Shown here one piece after another: positions 36,235 through 49,400 of a stretch of 64,000 nucleotides of DNA. The notes under the pieces were generated by a model. That model was not told the DNA's origin, made no database searches, and was given only the letters and a program-made list of their open reading frames with translations. Position numbers and translations under genes: made by a program. The stretch is from Unio delphinus (taxonomy: Eukaryota; Mollusca; Bivalvia; Unionida; Unionidae): assembly GCA_029339505.1 (NCBI GenBank), contig JAQISU010000003.1, positions 16,809,001-16,873,000 of the forward strand, written 5' to 3'. How positions within the stretch are numbered: the stretch's first letter is position 1; each line of letters opens with the position of its first letter.

Positions 36235-37185
36235 CCGAAATCCCTATTTGGTTTTCAACAGTGTAGTGTGTGTGGCTGTAGGCGCACCCGGCTGCTCACA
36301 AGTGCATGGTCGTAGTCAGCACTGGTAGCTTCTGGTAGAGAGGATGTGTTAAAGGCAGAGTGCCGGTGATGACCAAATCGAGCTGGTGCCTGCAATGAGA
36401 TCTGGAGTGTTTCTATGACACTGTTGTGGATTACACTGGAAGGTGTTTGTAATGAAAAAGTCATGGTAGGTGCACAGCTCCTGCAGTTTTGGGTGTTTTC
36501 ATTGGTCTTTCCAATGCCACGGTGTTTGAGGCAGCAGGCAGACCGGCAGCAATGGCCAAGCGGATGGAAATGAGATGCTCAGTATCCCATGAGGGAGCTC
36601 AACCAGGCCAGAAGATTGTTTTGGATGACAAAGGCCACTCTATGCTGGCAGGGCTTCTCAGGTTCTCGACCCTTCCAGTATCTCTGAGGGATCCGCTAGA
36701 GGTGATCCTGATTTTCTGATGTATTGGATGGATGCTGACATTTAGTCTGGTGAGCTCTCTATTAAGGTGGCCATCTTGTTTGTATTGTCCATGTCCCCAA
36801 GTTTATCAGAGATGCCTGTGCACATGGTACGAACATTCCAGCCTACAATTCGAAGAGCTGGAGTCTTCTTTGTTGGTTTCTCGTTTCCTTTGTGTGGTGT
36901 TGAATTTGTGCTGAGCAACACACTGAGCTCGAGACACCCACTGGAGATGCAGAGATTGGCAATTCAACACCATAGTGACCAGCTTGAGGCAGGCGGTAGT
37001 CTGCCATTGGGACATGATGATCCCTACCACTGTTGAAGTTTACCCCTGGTGTCCCTTTCTTAAGCCAGTCAGGTGGGACTTATAACACATTGCTTCTCAG
37101 TGGCGCAAACCAGGGCATAGAGTACGGAGATCCTGGGCTGCCTTGATGTCAGGATCCTCCTCCCCCAGTGTATTACATGGTATAT
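36235..37185 (-). pseudogene. Decayed LINE ORF2, endonuclease domain
   Basis: The minus strand, in pieces across frames, reads an APE-type endonuclease: GREPEKPCQHRVAF and NENTQNCRSCAPTMTF, then SADYDHALVSSRVRLQP (about 36270-36330), the region around the conserved catalytic (S)DH near the C-terminus. It resembles the RTE-like, craniofacial development protein 2-like LINEs and could be the same family as the RT at 1-816. Stops and frameshifts are frequent. It ends about 170 bp upstream of the beta-catenin start exon and is relatively GC-rich. Confidence 0.75.
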
Positions 37186-37354
37186 GCAATTTTTTATACA
37201 GTATTTTTATTGTGTAGCCGTCAATGACCAGCCAAATAAACCAGGAAGGGTGTCGAGACTTAATTTCTTTGGCAAATATGATAGTAAAGAACTGTAAACA
37301 TGATGTAGATAATTTTTTCTGGTATCTTGTAAGAATTTCATCTTGTCATTTCAG

Positions 37355-37424
37355 AGCCAGAAAGTCTGACAAAACATAACTATGAGTGCCTACCAGATGA
37401 ATAATAGTGGTCCTACCAGAGCAA
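37355..37424 (+). CDS. ctnnb1: Beta-catenin exon with start codon (coding 37382-37424)
   Basis: The acceptor TTTCAG ends at 37354. An in-frame TGA at 37367-37369 lies 12 bases before ATG 37382, so this is the first possible start. It encodes 14 residues ([14 protein letters not shown]) plus one base of codon 15. The donor GTAAGT is at 37425. The 27 bases before the ATG are 5' UTR, so further untranslated exon(s) must lie upstream. Confidence 0.93.
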
Positions 37425-40400
37425 GTAAGTAGCACCAAATTTATTTCCATCTGATATTTGTTACACATGTAATGTCTTGTTGAATTAAAATATGGCAGGC
37501 CATTTTCTGCATCCAGATTTTGTAGAAATTTGATTTTTGTCATCAAGATATTGTTTGTGTTCACACTAATGAGAGAAGTCAACTAAGATATCAGGCTTTA
37601 ATCTGTTTTTGTATTTCACACCCCGAATTACTAATTGGAGTAGGTAATATTTACTAATACCAGGAAACAAATGAGCAAGGCAGTAATAATTTTGTGTGTT
37701 TATATCTAGATTTTCAAATTTGATCTGCAGTAGCACTATTAAACCAGCAAAAATGGGCGTTTCCAGTTAGTCAACCATCCCTGTTTCTCATTGCTGATCC
37801 TAGCACTTTTTAACATCCCTACGGCTTAAAACAAATAACAAATAATCACTTTCTAATTTTTTAAAATCAGTGCAATAGGAAAAACTTTTTTTCTTGGCCT
37901 TTGTCTATATTATCATTGAATTAGAATTGTGTGGTGTTAAAAGTGATAAAAGGAGTTTATTAGTTGTATCCCAGAACTTCATACATACCAAGAGTGTGTC
38001 TGTAATTTTAATTTTTGTATATTCAGGCAATACATTTTCTGTACATTCACAGGGCTTCATGATGAGTACAAATAATTGATTCTCCCCACAGTGGTAGTCG
38101 TCAAAACTTGTAGTCTGGCTTTAATCATGCTATTGCTGCAACTTAATAACTACTTGGAGGATTGACATGAAACTTTACGCACACACTTCCCTAGGTCAAG
38201 TGGGTCATTTATAAAAATGCTGCTGCGCGGACATCAAATATTTCCAGAAATACAAATTAATCTTTTAAAATCCAACTGATCCAAAGAAATTCTAACATGG
38301 ATTCAAAAACTGGCTACAAAAGAAAATGACATCAGATGTAAAAGCCTAAAACTAACTATATTTCGCTAAAACAAAGATATCATCATAATCTAATATGCAG
38401 TTTTAAAAAATTGCCAAGTTTTTTTTATCGTTTATATCACATTCTCCTAATATGACCCTAACAAGTATCAATAGTTTTTACTTTAAGAAAAGGGGCCCTG
38501 AGTGGCTAAGTAGTCTAAAGTGCTCTCCGTTAAGGATAACTGCCATTTCACCTCTGACTGAGCGGGTTCAAGTCTCAGATTCGGCCAATATGTGTTTGTG
38601 AGAAAGCTTGACAGTGCTGAAAAATGGTGTTAAACCCTACAACAACAACTTTAAGAAAAAAAGTTGTTTGCTTCTTAATTTACTAGTACCATCATGACCT
38701 TGTCCACAACCAATCATTTTTAAAAAAAAATCTGTCTACTGGATTGCCACTAGCTTGGAATCAAGTTCAGGATGGATCAAGTCAACATTACTTGTTTACC
38801 ATAGAAAATTCAGGTCAACCCGTTTTCTGAAGAAATATCTAGAGTGAATAAAATTTACATTACAATATCATGTAATGAATAATGAAAAACAAATTTAAAA
38901 CAAAAATAAATATACATTAAGTCACGTGTATGTTTAGAGTAAGTTTTTGGGGTTTGCAGTCCTAAAAGTAGCTTATCATTTATGTATAGTACCTATTTAA
39001 GGCTCTCACTGTGGATGTATTTGTTTTTCAGTGGCCTCTGGGGAAGGTTCCAGCTATATGGACATTTCTAACATGCCAATGGACAAACAGCAGCAGACCA
39101 TGATGTGGCAACAAAACCAGTACATGGGTGATTCTGGCATCCATTCTGGGGCTACAACACAGGTACTGGAAGTTTCCATTTCATCAAAACTTGTATTAAA
39201 AAGAATTATGGAGCATCACTCCAGTCTGCTTCGTATTATCTTATGCATGCAGATGAGGAATTTTCACTAAATGCAAATTATAAAACTTCATTGGGGGAAA
39301 GATGCATGTAGCTGCAATTTCATGTACCAATGGATAGATTTTTAAAAATTTATTGTGTTTTTTGTTTTATTACGTTGATCGTCTTTTAGTCTTTTTCCAC
39401 GAACTCAATTAATTATATTGCTAAATACTTTGAATACAAGCACCTTTTGGAGGTGATCTGATAGAATTGTTTTCGGCGTAGTTTCATAAATTGATCCATT
39501 GATCAGCCATTTTAGTGATATCTGAAGCACATCAGCAGTTTGTCATGTTGAAACAGAAGATTATTGATTTCTCTTGGAAAGTCATTTAGGATGGAAAGAT
39601 AAACTAAAGAGATTGGCTGATAACCAATAACAGTGTAGAAAGCAGTGATACAGAAATAATGTTTACTATTATTTAGGTCTTGCAGAAAATCTGATATATC
39701 AACAAATATCTAAGGAATAGCTTTCAAAAGTTGTGTAAAATTGTGTTTTGGATATATATCCTGAAAACCATTTCCCAATTATTCACAGATGCCATAATTG
39801 CAGCCATTCTGCCAAGATAATAAAGCAGATTGTTGGAGTGCATTCAGTTCTCAAAGCTAAATTCACTCTTATGTGGAGGAATAGGGTAACCACAGATCTT
39901 TGAAATTCTACTACTGTAGTTACAAAACTACAAAATATCTTAAATAAGAAAAAACAAAATTCTTTATCAAAAAGGATATTTTTCTAAGATTTACTACAGT
40001 GATAGTTTCAAAGACCTGTAGGCTAACATCTGAAACAGTAAATAAACGGAGAACTTGACAGATAGATATGTATGTGTGTTTGTTTCATAGCTGCCAACCC
40101 ACACCATTTTGGTGTGAATTTCATGTCTTTCAGTGATTCTTGAATTAACTCTGCATGCCAAAAATTCATGAATTCCCCAATTCTCAGTTATTTAAAATAT
40201 TTAATAAAATAACCAATTTCCTGTTAAGCGCTAGTCGCCATAATACTATGCTAATGATATATTAGATATATTCCTATCGATTTCATGCAGGTATATCTCT
40301 ATGAAAGGTTGTTCAAGTTTGCTGGGCCAGCCAGTAAGAGGCTAACCCATGCAGACACCAAATGGTGTCTGCGAATTCCAACTTTTGGATAATGAATGGA

Positions 40401-43400
40401 CTCTTGACCCTACACCCCAACATAAATGTCCAAATAAAAAAAAGGGTGTGGCAAGGGTCAGAGGAAACTTGGAATAGTAAAAAGAAATGTGTTGCACAAA
40501 AAGTGATGGTTAGTTGGGAATATACCAAACATTTGCCGTGCATTCATTTGTTCTGACAAATATTCGTGGACTCTAGGATCATTTCACGAATTCATGTCAA
40601 AATACACTAATTTTTATCAACATTTTCACTAATTGCGGGCATGGAGGGTTGGCAACTATGTTGTTTGGTCCAATAAGTTATTGTTAGCATCAAAAGCTTT
40701 TTTGAAAGAAAGTGGTAAGAAACATTTAAGAATATTTACCAGCTAGGCAACAATTAGGTATGTACATCTATTCTCGGAGAAGTGGTACAAGAAGGAGCTT
40801 TATGCACTTGAGTGGTGTAAAGTGCTTGCCTTTACTCATTACTGTCATCTCTCCAATATCCATCTGGGCTCTGCCAGTGTGGGTATGTGAGAAAGATTGC
40901 CATTCGCAGTTTGATTGTTTTTAGGCACACTGGTTTTAAAATTTGGCAGGTTTTTTTTCCAATTATTTTACACTTTATTATTTACTTTGATTTTACTTTG
41001 TTTATTTGTAAGATATGTTGAATTAACATAATCGGATGTTGTGTTTATTTGTAAGACATGTTGAATTAACATAATGGGATGTTGTGTTTATTTGTAAGAC
41101 ATGTTGAATTAACATAATGGGATGTTGTGAATCTGATCATTCTAGGCAGCTGTTTTTATATATGTATCTGACTGGTAGCAGAATTCTTGGATTTATCCTA
41201 TAAACAGATTGAAATATCAAACATTATGGATTGTTAAGGACTTTATATGACAAAAAGTTGTCAATTTATTTGTGACATATTCCACTCAGTATTGTTATAT
41301 ATATTTTACACTGTTTTTTTTTTTTCTTCATTTATGTATCCATCAACTTTGGCTTGTTTATTTTTCCAAACTTGGATCTGACCTGCAAAATATACCCTGA
41401 TTTTTGGAAAGGTCGAAGAGAAATTGGTTTTTTGTAGTCCATATAAGAGGGATGGCCACTCTATATGACTTGTAATCAATCGTGTATATACAGTAATGAT
41501 GATTATAATTTCTCCAATTAGATTTTAAGTTTGGAAATTTCGCATGCCATTTAGATGAACAGAAAGGCATATATATTTCTCGAGTTTGACAACTTTCAGG
41601 ATTGAAGATATACTTTCAGTTCATTTGAATTTATTTAAAAGGATGGCACTATTTGTTTTGTTTTGTTTATTTTTAATTATTTATTTTCAGGCTCCCTCAA
41701 TTAGCAGCAAGCATGGCGCAGAGGATATTGACAATGCTGGGGATAACATGGATACTTCACGGATGATGTTTGATGCCTGGGGTGACCAGGGAATGGGTCA
41801 GGGATTCACACAAGAACAGGTTGATGGTATGAACCAACTTTTTCTTTTATTCTAATATACCCATTTGTGCAAACTAGTTAGATGCCACCTTTTGTAGTTT
41901 ACCCAATTGCTGTGCAATTTACTTTTCACGTTGTTTCAGAATAATATAAATTTATTTATTCTCATATGTATTGATTTTCAAGGTTTTAAAATGATCACTG
42001 ACACATTTATATCATGGAACTTTGTTTGGAGTCCTTTTATTTTTAAGTTTGTCAACTGTTGCCTTAATCGGACTTTCTCAGATATGTAAAAAAAAAAATC
42101 TTATTTATATTATTACAGATTTAAGGAGGGGGGGGGGGATGTCCAGCATTATGTTGAAAATTGAAGTTTATATCAGGAAGTTAAGACTAACTGTAAACCT
42201 TTTATATCTTCATTAGATATAAACCAGCAGTTGAACCAGACTCGATCACAACGAGTGCGTGCAGCCATGTTCCCTGAGACATTGGATGAGGGGATGCAGA
42301 TCCCATCAACCCAGATCCACCCTGACCAACCAACTGCAGTTCAAAGGCTAGCTGAACCATCACAGATGCTGAAGTTTGCCGTTGTGAATCTCATAAACTA
42401 CCAGGTATGCAGACTTGGATCAAAGCTACATATTTTTCAACAACACCAAAATCTGGCTAAGTTGTTCTTGTCATGCTGAGCATTGTTATTATGATCCACA
42501 TGTGAGATTTAGGACTGATATTAAATTGTGTGTATGCACTAGTTGAAGAAAAACATTTTCTCGGCCAACTTGTTTTTAGTTAAGAACACACAAAGAGGAT
42601 TATGATTACAAGATATATTAAAATCCATTCTACAAGTAGAATGTTAAGTGTATTGATTTACATTCTTAATGTATTTTAAAAATGGAACTTATTTAAAAAG
42701 CCCCATTAAAAATATGTCTGTCGGAGAAAAAAGTAGAAACATTCTTGACATAGAAAATCAAACTCGAAGGATTTGGAAAACAAGCAAATGTTTGTACCTT
42801 ACTGTCTTGTAGGATGATGCTGATCTTGCCACAAGAGCCATCCCAGAATTAACCAAACTTCTAAATGATGAGGATCAAGTTGTAGTCAGCCAAGCAGCCA
42901 TGATGGTTCACCAGCTCTCCAAGAAAGAGGCTAGTCGTCATGCAATAATGAATTCTCCCCAGATGGTAGCAGCACTTGTACGTGCAATGAGTAATACAAA
43001 TGATGCAGAAACCACACGATGTGCTGCTGGCACTCTGCATAATTTGTCACATCACAGGCAGGGATTGCTGGCAATATTCAAATCAGGGGGAATCCCAGCT
43101 CTTGTTAAACTTCTGAGGTCAGTTTGTTTTCTCCTTCATTTTACAGATCTGCCAACCTTTAATATTTTAGTGTGAATTTCACAACTAAAGATAGTAATTC
43201 GAGCCTTATTGCCAAAAATCATGAATTCCTTAACTCACAATCAGCTTAAATATTGAATAAAATGGTTGTGTATTTCTAATCATGATGTTAGTAGAACTCT
43301 ATTCAGTTATTGCATGGTGCCCTGTAGCAAGTATATTAAAGTATATAATTTATATTTAGAACAGATGTTTTCCAAATACTCAAAAACAAAAACCAGGGCC

Positions 43401-46400
43401 AAACTTTTTTTTAACATGGCACATGTACATACTCAAAGCAACTTAATTTTTTAAAAACAATCACTAAATGAAATGGTTTTTTCAATTTTGGAATGTTCAA
43501 TATATTGGCATATATTGTGATTTGCTTTAGTTCTTATTTGTCTGCACTTGCGCTGTCACCACTATTCATTAATCGCTCAACGTTTCATCTTGTTGATTAA
43601 TACCATTTTTGTAATTATAGTTTAAAATGTATTCACTTTCATGGAAAATGTATTCCACAAGAAGTGAAAGGTAGATTAGAGTAATACCAAAAAAATTGCC
43701 CTTACAGTTAGTCATCAAACGATATACATATAAGAATTTCTTACAGTGTTATGCCATGCATTTTAGAAATGAGAATGTGCACAGAGGCTCATTCCATTGC
43801 TTACAATTTACTTTTAATACATGTAATATATAATATTAAGCAAAATAAATATTGGAAAGTTGAAGAGTACCCAGGAGATTTCAGCTCTGGTGTACTTTCA
43901 AGTCGCCTACTTATTTTTTTATTGTTTTTTTTTTTTAAACAATCCAATACCAGCCATCACAATGGATAGAGCTAGTGTCATTATATAATTTTTCACTAAT
44001 TGTGTTAAAAATTTACTGATTTATATCCCACTTTTCACTAATTGTGTTAAAAATTTACTAATTTATATCCCACTTTTCACTAATTGTGTTAAAAATTTAC
44101 TAATTTATATCCTACTTTTCACTAATTGTGTTAAAAATTTACTAATTTATATCCCACTTTTCACTAATTGCAAGTCTGGAGGGTTTGCAGCTCAGATGTT
44201 ATAATTTTCTGCACTTGTTTTGAATCTTTAGTTGTCAGTAATATAGTACAAGTCATTAATGCAGTACAGTGTGTTGTTTTTATATAGTTTTTTTTCTAGT
44301 TACAAAACAAAACTATGATATTAATTTGTATTTTAGGCAGGGGGGGGGGGTATTTGAGGTACCATTGTTCCGTGCAAGATTCTGTATTTCTTTTAATTAT
44401 TTGCAGCTCTCCTATTGAATCTGTGCTGTTCTATGCTATTACAACCCTGCACAACCTGCTTTTGCATCAGGATGGTTCCAAGATGGCGGTGCGCCTGGCA
44501 GGTGGGCTGCAGAAAATGGTAGCCTTGCTCCAAAGAAACAATGTCAAATTTCTGGCAATCACCACTGACTGTCTGCAGATATTGGCATATGGAAACCAAG
44601 AGAGCAAAGTAAGCAGTCCTGTCCACTGGGATCAATCACTATTTATTCAGAACACTTTTATTCTGCTTTAATATAGATTGGGTTTTTTTTTGTTTGCTAA
44701 CTTTGGAACTTATATTAAATGTGTCAAATAGAGTGTTATCAAACTTCCACAAAAAAAAAAAGGAAAACCATCTCTGTAAGAATAGATATTTTTTCTACCA
44801 GAAGGCTCATGCCAACCATTACATGTAATTATAATGCTTTTTTTTAATTTACTGAAAGACATCTTAGTCTCACCTACATGGATTAAGCTTTTTTTGGTCC
44901 ATTAAAAAAACTAAAAATAAAGCAATACAAGTTTTGTTTCCCATTTATATTGTTTTATTTTTAATTGCACTCATAAGAAATGAGAATATTCTAAAATGAG
45001 TGCTGCATAAGAATATTATAAGAGCTAGTTTGTCCATCACAGATCTACATGTACTTTCCTAATTTTCTATTTTTAGCAACTATATATTACCCATTTCCAA
45101 GAAAACTGACAGGTTTAGTTTATTTGAAATTTTGCCAAACAGATTCTTCACATTTGTAGTCAAGTTAGTTTGCAAACTACTTTATAATTTTGAAGAAAAT
45201 GGTGATAGATATTAAGATCTTGCCATTTGATTTGTGGATGACAATTCTTAGAGTAAATTTCAAAACATGTCAAACAAATCAACTCTGCTTTGCAAAAATT
45301 TGTAAAGAAGAATATGTGAGTGATTAGTTTGAGCACTCAGATTGAGCTCTTTATCATACATACTGCAGAATTTGTGGATTACATTCTCATTACAGAATTT
45401 GTGGATTACATGCTCATTACAGAATTTGTGGATTACATGCTCATTACAGAATTTGTGGATAACATGCTCATTACAGAATTTGTGGACTTCATGCTCATTA
45501 CATTATTTGTGGACTTAATGTTCATTCAGCAAAATTCTGACATGTAGACTAGTTAAGTGAGTGTTAAATATAAACAATTTTTCAGTTTGCATTTTGTTTG
45601 CATTTTGGTTCTGTTAAATTAATATTAATACACATACTGTATTGAGGTTGATTGCTGGAAGTTTTTCAGTAGCTGCAGATTCATAAATCAGTCACTGTAT
45701 AAAGTTATGTATGCAAAACATCCAGTTTGGTTGGTACCATGTCTACTGAATTTAATTAAAATATTTTATAGGAGTAGCTTTCAAGAGAAGTGTCCAGACA
45801 TTTCTCTCAAAGCACTGAGTTGTCAGTTAAACACCTGCAATGTCAATCACTTGTTAAAATATTGCAAAAGAGTACTACACAAATAAGCAAATTCAAACCA
45901 AATACCAAAAAAACAGTTTCAAACATTATAGGTTCCATGGAAAGTGTCCGTTTTTCTCCATGGATGTTTGTATTTCTATGTATGTGTATTTAGTGAAATA
46001 CTCAAGATTGGGCTCAACAGTTAGAAATGTTTTGAGCTCAGTGTAGAAATGTAGTTTTGGCAGCTTAACTTTAGTCAAAATTGTTGCTAACAAACAAGAA
46101 ATCTAGAGCAATATTACATAGAATGACACAAACACTAAAATAGTCAAATAGTCTGTTCCATATGACTTAAGATTTTTTCCACTCACTGTTTAACACTGGT
46201 CACAAATGTTTGTGCTTTTGAATCCTCATTTTGTTAAATTTGTATTAAATTTAAATGAAATAGTTTCATATGCACTGTCATGTAAATATTTCTAATGTTT
46301 ACATTTTGATAGTTCTAACTATGTTTTCCTTCTCTAAACTGGAGGTGAACTTTATGGTGTTATGCTTTCTAAGTGTTGGTGACTCTTTCTTAAAACCAAA

Positions 46401-49400
46401 ATAGATAAAACAATAGAGACAAAACAGACCAAATTTGTGATCCCAAGACCTGGATACATTCTGCTTACTCACATCAACCCCAGTACACGACATATCTCCT
46501 GGAATTGTCAGATTTACATAGCATTTGTACCTTGTCCTTTTATTGCAAACTTTCATCATTAATGAATGCTTTAAAATATATGAAATAAAAGCCAATAAAA
46601 TTGTATATCTAAATATGCACTATTTGTTAGTGTTATTTATTTAGATCTACATTTTATCACAGGATGAAAATTAAAATACACATACTTAATGCTATCTGTA
46701 CCAAATTGGTAGCTCAGACTCATGTAACATGTTGTTCATTTGGAAAATTATGTTAACAAACATTCCTTCTGCCAAAAAAACAAAAAAATTTTCATAAAGA
46801 TCTGCAGTGCACTATAAAGTTAAACCGCATTTTAAATTTCATTGTGTCTTGCAGCTGATCATTCTAGCCAGTGGCGGTCCAGGAGAACTTGTCAGAATCA
46901 TGCGATCCTACACATATGAGAAACTTTTGTGGACAACCTCCAGAGTTCTCAAAGTTCTTTCTGTCTGTCCTAGCAGTAAACCAAGCATTGTGGAAGCAGG
47001 TGAGTTATCTGACTTTGTTGTAGAGTGTTTTCTGGTAAAGCTGTGCCGCTGTCACTTTTTGCCGATTATACCGATCCCGTGTATAGCCAATTATTAAATA
47101 TGCTGATACTGATTATGAGACCGATTATTTCATTATCAAAGTATATACTCGCATATAAGCTGAATAATTTAGGAAAATAATAAAGGCCTGAAAGGGGTGT
47201 GTGTGGCTTATTCGCGGGCCATAGTCTAAACTTTACCACTATTAGGTCTTTTTGTTGACTACTGTAACGGCTGTAAATCTTGGGATATAAAACAATAATT
47301 TTTTCCGTGTCCTAAGACATAGGCATATTAAAAAAGTAACTTTCGGTGACCCGACAATTATTAAACTGTTAAAAAGTACTATAATTGATTTTATTAATTT
47401 GCATGTGCACATTTTCTGATTTCTCCAACACAAAATTAAATAAAGGTAAATACAGACTTCATAATTCGCAGGCCGGTTGAGTTTACCAGGGAGACCATGT
47501 ACTATTATGTACAGTACATACACAGTGCAAAGCGTGCATAGCGTCATTTAAATCCTTTTGTATTCCCAAACATATTAGATCCGATTTTGCTTTATTCGTT
47601 GTTTCAACCAAATTGTATTCTTCTAGATAACATTTTAGCTAGTCCTTAATAGCTGTTTAATTTATAATGAAACACCTCTCACGAGTTAATCATTTTAAAT
47701 GATATAAGCGATCCTACAAATTTAGGTAATATTTTTTAAAAGGTATGCACATTTGATTGTACAAGGTACATAACCATGGAATTTATATGTTCACGAAGAG
47801 TGGTAATAATAGTAAGGCATGCCTATCAACTTTTCAAAAGCCAAGTAGGGAGACTTATCTCAGCTTGGACCCCATGGATACTTCAGTTTCTCTGGGATGG
47901 GATTTCCACCACCATCAAAGTTGTTGGGCAAATCAGGACCAGCTTCTGTTGGTAGTCTCCATCAACCCCAGAACCTGGTGGAACCAGGTCACAGTTGCGT
48001 TAAATTCAGGGTGGGGAGGGGTCACCTAGAGCTGGATGGTCTGATTCTTCAAGTTTTATGGTCTCTGGAGAAATTGTGCCCTCCACAGCAACACTATGGT
48101 TGCAATGGCTGGTTTAAAAGGTGAAAAACCTTTTACAAAATTCTCAAAATCCACTTGACATAGTTTGACTAAATTTGACACTAAGCATCCTAGCATGATG
48201 TCCTTTCAAATTTATACAGCTGATGTCATTAGATACTTCTTTAATGCTAAAAAAAGAAAAACCTCAAATACATTTTGTTTAAAAACTAGAAAAAAATTCT
48301 CAAATTTGACTAACTGAGAGTAAACTCTTTGCTTCTATGATTGTAAGTCTTAAAATTGATAACAGAAAGACAAATCAACAATTTCAGTAAAATTCACGAG
48401 CAATTTATTTCTTTACAATACATAACAGTATGCTTGTTTATCATAGGCCTTCATTAAATTTGAATATTAAATGACGATAAAATGTTAAGAGGAGGGAGAT
48501 TATTTTAAACTTTAAGAAATGTCAGATCAAACAAAGGACAAATCAAGTAAACTAAAAATGAGTGATTTTAAGTTGATGCAGAATTTTAGACATGTATAAT
48601 AGTTATTTTATTAGTTGCATGTACAGTCTGTGAATGTTTTTTTGCTTTTGTGTTCTGATATTAATCTACATGATTTTTCCAATTCACGACGAAAATTTGT
48701 TCTGGTTCCAGGTCCAGGATAGTAGAATACATAAATGTAAATTTTGTATTGTAATTATAGCATGTACTCTAGAGATTACATATTTTATGCTCAGATTACT
48801 CCTTATTGCCACTTAGGTTACACCAATATCTCCCTATGATTTGAATGCTGCACAGTAATCATGATGTGCCATGATACATGTATCAAGATGTAAAAACAAG
48901 GGAAATCTTAAAATGATTGTTTTCATAACACATCAAATTAACAGTAATGAAAATTTCTAGAGAAAGAAGTGTAATGCTCTTGCCTTTTTTTTATATACAC
49001 ATATATGTCAGCAGTGTATCCCCTAAGGGTGCAAGATTGAGAGTCAAAAGTCTCCTGTGTGTTAAAACTGGGGGTCAGATTTAACATTTGGGGGTCTCTG
49101 AAGCTCAAATGAGGGTAAAGGGAAACACTTGAGTTAGTCAATCTTTAGCCTACATAGACGTTTTGTTGTGATATTGCAGGTGGTATGCAGGCCCTAGCCA
49201 TGCACCTGGGTCATCAGAGCCAGAGACTGGTCCAGAACTGTCTATGGACACTCAGAAACCTCTCAGATGCTGCCACCAAAGTTGTAAGTTACAGTATTGC
49301 AACATGTTGGCTTAGATTATCAGTATTTAGGTATGATTGTAAGTTAAGACCATAGTATTGCAACATGTGGGCTTAGATTATCAGTATTTAGGTATGATTG

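Noticed and set aside
44393..44635. 80-codon minus-strand frame
   Set aside because: It is the antisense shadow of beta-catenin exon 6.
45320..45547. 75-codon frame with nine-residue repeats
   Set aside because: It is created by a 27-bp intronic tandem array.
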